In this document: positions 9,101-15,100 of the stretch, piece after piece
Layout: the number at the start of each line of letters is the position of its first letter
Position numbering within the stretch: the stretch's first letter is position 1
Virus record (IMG/VR): IMGVR_UViG_3300010885_060967
Span: 1 to 21,715 of that record
DNA: 21,715 nt
Reading direction: 5' to 3' (one strand)
DNA from: a virus
Position numbers and translations under genes: made by a program
The notes under the pieces: model-generated
What the model saw: only the letters and a program-made list of their open reading frames with translations
Told to the model about the DNA's origin: nothing
The model's database searches: none

Positions 9101-12100
9101 ATAATTGTCAATACGTAATGTGTCACCGGCTGTTAACGATGGATTGGCAATTGTAGATGTTATTACGCCGTACACCCGTGCTTGGTTTACATTACGTTGT
9201 ACACTTCCGGCAGCAACATACACAGTGCCGTCGGCCGGAGCTCCAATATAGACACTACAGTTATTTGGACATATATCAACTGCGGTACCAAACTGTGCTT
9301 CATCAAACGGAGATTTAATTGTAATTTGTTGGACTTCTTGGAATATGTTGCTTTCAATTTCAATTATATCACCAACTTCCAGAGTCAGATCACTAGACAA
9401 TACCACATTGCCGCCGGTTACAGTAAATTGTCCGTTAAGGAACTGACTACTATTCTGTAAGAAAGTATTATTAACCAACACCGAAACAGGTTGCGTATAT
9501 CCCACCGGCAATGCAAACGTTTTTGTAGTTGTTTCGCCAATGCCCACCTGATATCTTGCCACACTGCGATCGTACACATAGGTACTGCCCGAAATTAATG
9601 TATCGATTACATCTGTCGGTGCACCAATGACTACCTGGCGGCCGTCGGTTCCTGGGGATAGACTTGTTCCAAATCCAGATCCGACTGGCCCAGACAACAT
9701 GCCAGCATACTTGAAGTAGGTTCCGGTTTCAACAACAATATCACTGCCAGCAGGTGGATTAGACCCTACATTAAAAGTCAATGTGGTTCCTGCAAATGTA
9801 TAATCAATATATGGGCGCTGTAAAATGCTATTGACACTGACGCTGAAAGAGTTAATGTTGGTTGCAGTATACAGCACTGGTTGTAGGTCAAACACAGATG
9901 TATTTGACACACCTGAACCAGAATACGTAAATGCAGTTATTGCTCCAAGAGTAATTGCTGTGACTGTAATAGTTAAATTATTAGCCGGCGACGTTCCTCC
10001 CCCGATAGTGGCTGCATTTATAGTAAGCACTTCTCCGTTGGCGTAATTAACACCTGGAGTAGTTATTGAAACAGTGTATGTTCCACGGACACGGGCTACT
10101 GTAAATTTTGCTCCTGATCCAATTCCTGACGTTGAATTTTGTGAAACATTATAATACGTTTTAGCATCCAATGGCGCCAGCATATTTCGCAGTATTGCAA
10201 TTGGCAAGTCTTTAAGTGGCGGAGTATTAAATATTACCGCAGTTGAGCTTATATCGTAGTTAACTCCGTATTGCTGGATAACATTATTGACCAACACAGT
10301 GATTTGTTCTGGCTGGGCAAGATCAAATATTAAATTATTATCATAGTTAAACGACTCAGTAATACCATCACCAACGTAGTTAACATATTGAGTTTCTTCA
10401 TCTACACGGCCATATGCATACACTGTGTCAGAGTCAGGTGCACCAACATATGCCCAACGTTCATCTTTGCTTATTACCACCGAAGAGCCAAAGCTACCCA
10501 AATTTGAAAGATAATCGGGCGCAATTAACAATTGCGTTTGTAAAAATTTATTACTCGACGGTGATCGATAAATTACAACTGCATATCCAGCACCACTGTA
10601 ACTCAGGCTGGCACCAGCAATGGCCCAAGATTGATAGCCTATATCCAATGCGCTGCCATATCCTATTGTGCCAGGAGTAGTTAATTGTAGCAATGGATTT
10701 TCTTCATATATGCCATTCTGCCCACGCAGGTACGGGTATATTGCGCCAGTGTCACCGTACAACGGTGCACCGACTAGAGCCGCAATATTTTCATATGCTT
10801 GAGCAATGCTTGAACCGTAACCGGTATTCTCTAATGCAAGGTTTGTGTCGAGCGAATAACTTGGAGAAAACACATTTTGTTTTTCAAGAACTTCCCATAG
10901 TCCGGCGCCGTTGTTATCTACCCAGGCCAGTGCACCAGGAACCAACTCGTTGGCATAAGATAACTTACCAACATCGCTTGCTTGAGTAACACGCATTGTA
11001 TCCAGGTAGAATCCTAGCCCAGAGCCGACTATAGTAGTTTGATTACCGTTGGGAAATGTATAAGCAACAGTCAGGGTGGTTGGCTTGGGGGTTGTCAACA
11101 CGCGATATACGCCATTGAACGAATCATTGAAGAATCGAACAATCAACAAGTCTCCAACTTTTAAATTGTGTATTTGTGTGAATGACACCAGGCTGGTTCC
11201 GTCAAGGTTGTCAGTAACACGAGAAATTTTGCCCGGGGTTTGTGTAGCGCGATATACGTTCCAATCGTAGCTGTTAGTTTTAGCCACCCATATTCGTGTT
11301 CCGTTGCCTATATTGTCAAGGTTTGCAGAAATGTTAGTTGGATCGTCTAACGAAAACACAGTTATGTCAACATCGTTGATATTAACGTAGCCTGCACTTG
11401 GTAATGCAGTATCAGTGACTGATGTCGTAGTAGTTGTTAAAAAGCCAGGCGAGGATAGTTTGTAACTTTCGCGCCACAGATCACTGAGAAATATAGTTTG
11501 ATTTGCCAAACTTGTTTCTCCTGCTACCACTACCTGTACTGTGGAAGGATTACTCTGTAACAACGCTTCGTTCAATCGAAATTCAACAAAACTGCGATTT
11601 GCGTTTGCACCATATGTGCCGCGGCGCACTGCCCAGTTCTCGTAAATTTGATAGTCAGCAGTTTCTTTTCCAAGGTTAGCACCGGTGAATATTTCTGCAC
11701 TCAAGATTGTGCCTTTGGTCCCAATGAACTGTTTGTACAAGTTAACTTGACTTGTGTCGTCAAGGTTCAATGCTACCATGTACTCTCTTGGCTGGAAGCC
11801 GATCAAGCCATAGCTCAATAGATCGTTGTCGCTTTCAAGGTTGGCAGTTTGTGTATCGTAGCTGTTGGACAATTGATCTGCTTTGTTAGGAATATTAGGC
11901 AATAGTCCTTTTTGTATTTTGGTATAGTCACTCTTGACCCAGTCAGAATAGGCGAATTCCAACTTAGGCTGAATGATGCTTTGTGCAGACCAATAATTAT
12001 TTTTGTAGTTGACAATTTCGCCTTTGGCATACTTACGATTTGGGACCCACAACTGTACATTGTCTTGGTTGAGTACAAACCCTTGTGCATTTAACGTTCC

Positions 12101-15100
12101 GTTCCATTCTGTTGTGGTAAACGCTGAAACATAAATTCGATTCTGTCGTGCGCCAGTGGCTGAATTATAAATCAAGTCAGCAAAAATACTAACATTGTTT
12201 AGTATTATAATGTTTTCGTAATTGACAAATTGTATTTTTGCATAGGCAATTGATTGATCATTTGCACTGGTCACTGTGAATCTATTTTCTAATCGTTCAA
12301 TTATCAAGTTTCTAGCATCAAACGGTGTGCGATTTTGATCCAGTAACATGTTTTCGGGATTCTGCACAGTAATATTATCAACAACTGCACCAGGACGTTC
12401 TGCAGTCAATTGCAGTGCTGCCGGATTTAAATTGATCAAACTATCCACAGCCCAGCCTTGATTTGCCCAGTAAAGAAACTCGCGGGCCATCTGTTGCCAG
12501 TCCAGGGTGTAACCATTTTCTCGAGTGTCAAATATTAACCCTTGATATGTCAGGTATTGGCCGTAGCTCAGTAAAAAATCAACAACTGATGATTGATTTG
12601 TGAATACAAATCCATAGGGAACTTGTGTAATATCATTGGTATATTGCTTTGGCACACGCACTGTGCTGCCGCCGGCGCTGACTGTTTGTAACTGTCCACT
12701 GGGACGACTTGCAAAAATATTAAAATACGGATCTGTGGTACTGTAACCAAATACCGCATACCCTGCGTCGGTAAGTTGAATAATTACTGCGCTGTAAGCA
12801 ACCGATCCAAACGGTGAGTTTTTATACAACAACAAGTCATAGCTTTCATCTGGCAACAGCAGGCTTGAATTCAAACTGTTAGGGCTTGATCGTTCTGTGT
12901 ATATTTTGAGATATTGCTTATCTGTAAAACTGCCAGTTCTCCAACACAACCGAACGTCAAGATTTGCCAGAGCATTTTCTAAAGTCTGTGTTGAGTTAAT
13001 ACCCAATTGTTGATTGTAGTCAACGATCCAGTTGATATAACTGGCTTTACTAACAGGGGTAACAACCCCTGTTGATATGTTAACGTGGCCGCCATATACT
13101 TGTACACCTTGTGCATCTAGTCGGTAGCGGTTGTTGTAAAGGTACTGCTGAAATTCAGTGCTGTACTTGTAAAGATCTCTGTCAGCAAACAAACTAAAGA
13201 ATTTTGCAGGCCGAGTCAGGGCCAATAATCGCATAACAGCAAACGGGTAACTACTGCTTGACCACCATGCGGCCTCTGCAGGGCCGCCATCACCAACAAC
13301 CCAACTCTTGCGCCAGGCATTGGGATCGTACTGTCCAACTACACTGTTGAGAGGTGCCAGCAACTGCCCTTCTGTGCCCGTGGGTATAAAGTATGTTGAC
13401 AAGTTTGGTCGTACAAATTCAGGTCGTACAAAATGACCGTCTGGATCTGCAACAACACCGGCCTGGATGTCGTCCCATAATACCAAGTTATCTTGTGTGT
13501 ATGGTGCTGGACCATAGCGTGTTTCCCACCAAGTTGGCTTCTGGCTAAATCCCAACATTTCCCACGGTGTATAATTGGGATTCAATGTGTCATAAAAATA
13601 CCTGCTGATGCCGCGCCAGGCGCCTAGTAGAGGTAGATTTTTTTCTTTGTCGCCTGCTTGACTATAGTTGTAGGTAAATGCATTGTTGGCAATGTATTGC
13701 TGAGTTTTATAATCTATTTTGTTTTGTCCTACCCAGGTCAAAAAGCTCTCACCTAAGATAGTTGTAATCTCAGTCTGAGTGTAATCAGTAGTGCGGAAAT
13801 AGCCCGGAATCACTTCTTCCGGAGTTATCGGAACTGGATTACCTTCAGTTTTTAAGTTGTTAAAAATTCTACGTTCAAATTCCAACAGGATATCATCCCG
13901 TATATCACCAAACGCTGTAGTGATACTGCCATCATGTCCGCGAATGACCACAGTTGGATTTACATAATTTTCATCCACAAATATTTCTGGCTTGTACGAC
14001 TGGTACAATCCCATTTTAGTAGGTGTGTTGGGCACAAAATTGCCAGTGGTGTCGGCATATTCTCGCACTGTAATTTTATCGCCAACTGTCAACGTTGTTG
14101 TAATTGTAATTCTAGGACCATCTGTTGCAACAGTATAGTCATAATTCAACGTTAATAAAACATCGTTTAGATATACTAATAATCCCAGGAAATTTGCCGA
14201 AGTAAACGTATATGTTTGTAAGGTGTCGAACGTTCCGGTTGTAATTGGTGTTACGGTATACACAGTGTCTGTGTACACATTGCCGCTGGGCAGCATATCA
14301 CTGTAGAAAAAACTGTTTAGATTAGTTTTGCCTGTGTTTAGATCTGTAACAATAGAATCAAGAATTTGACTGGTAGTCAAATTTCCCCATTCGCTACGAA
14401 TAGAATTTTCCAATAATCTATTTTTAAATTTATTATATTCTCTATCATTGAACTCTAAAGACTTGAAAATATTATATTCACTGCTTCTCATAAAGAAGCC
14501 GGCCAGAGTCAATTGTGCACTCTGTTGTAGAATAACTGTGCCATAGCGTCCAATGTTGCCTAAGTCACGAGTGTTATTGGGTCCATTGATGTCTCCAACA
14601 AAGCTAATCAAGTTCTCAGCAATGCTTTCGTAATGTGTTCTTATGGTGCCTAATGTAAACTCAGGGCTGTTGATATTAAATGGATTATTGGCCAAATTAA
14701 TTGGCACCTGGTAAAACCCGTTATCACTGGCTTCATTGCTTAAGACCTGCACTTCTATCAATGATCCCGGAGCATAAATGTTGCTTAACACAATTGTAGT
14801 AACAGTAGAGGTACGTGTTACTGTGTAATCTGCTGGCAATATAAACTTGTTGGCCACAAACAGTTGAATTGCAGGCACCACAGTGTTGTCGGGTATATTG
14901 ATATTAAATTGTAAAGGAGATCCGTCGTATGTGAATTGGAACTGCTGACGAATCAAACTTGGCGTTTCTGCAACTTGCCATCCCAGTTGTCGTTGATACA
15001 ACACCCGATTTTGATATTGGTATGCAAATCCTGTGCTTGTTTTATTAGTGATGGCAGAATTACCAACAACGTATATAAAGGTGTCAGAATAGAAATTATT

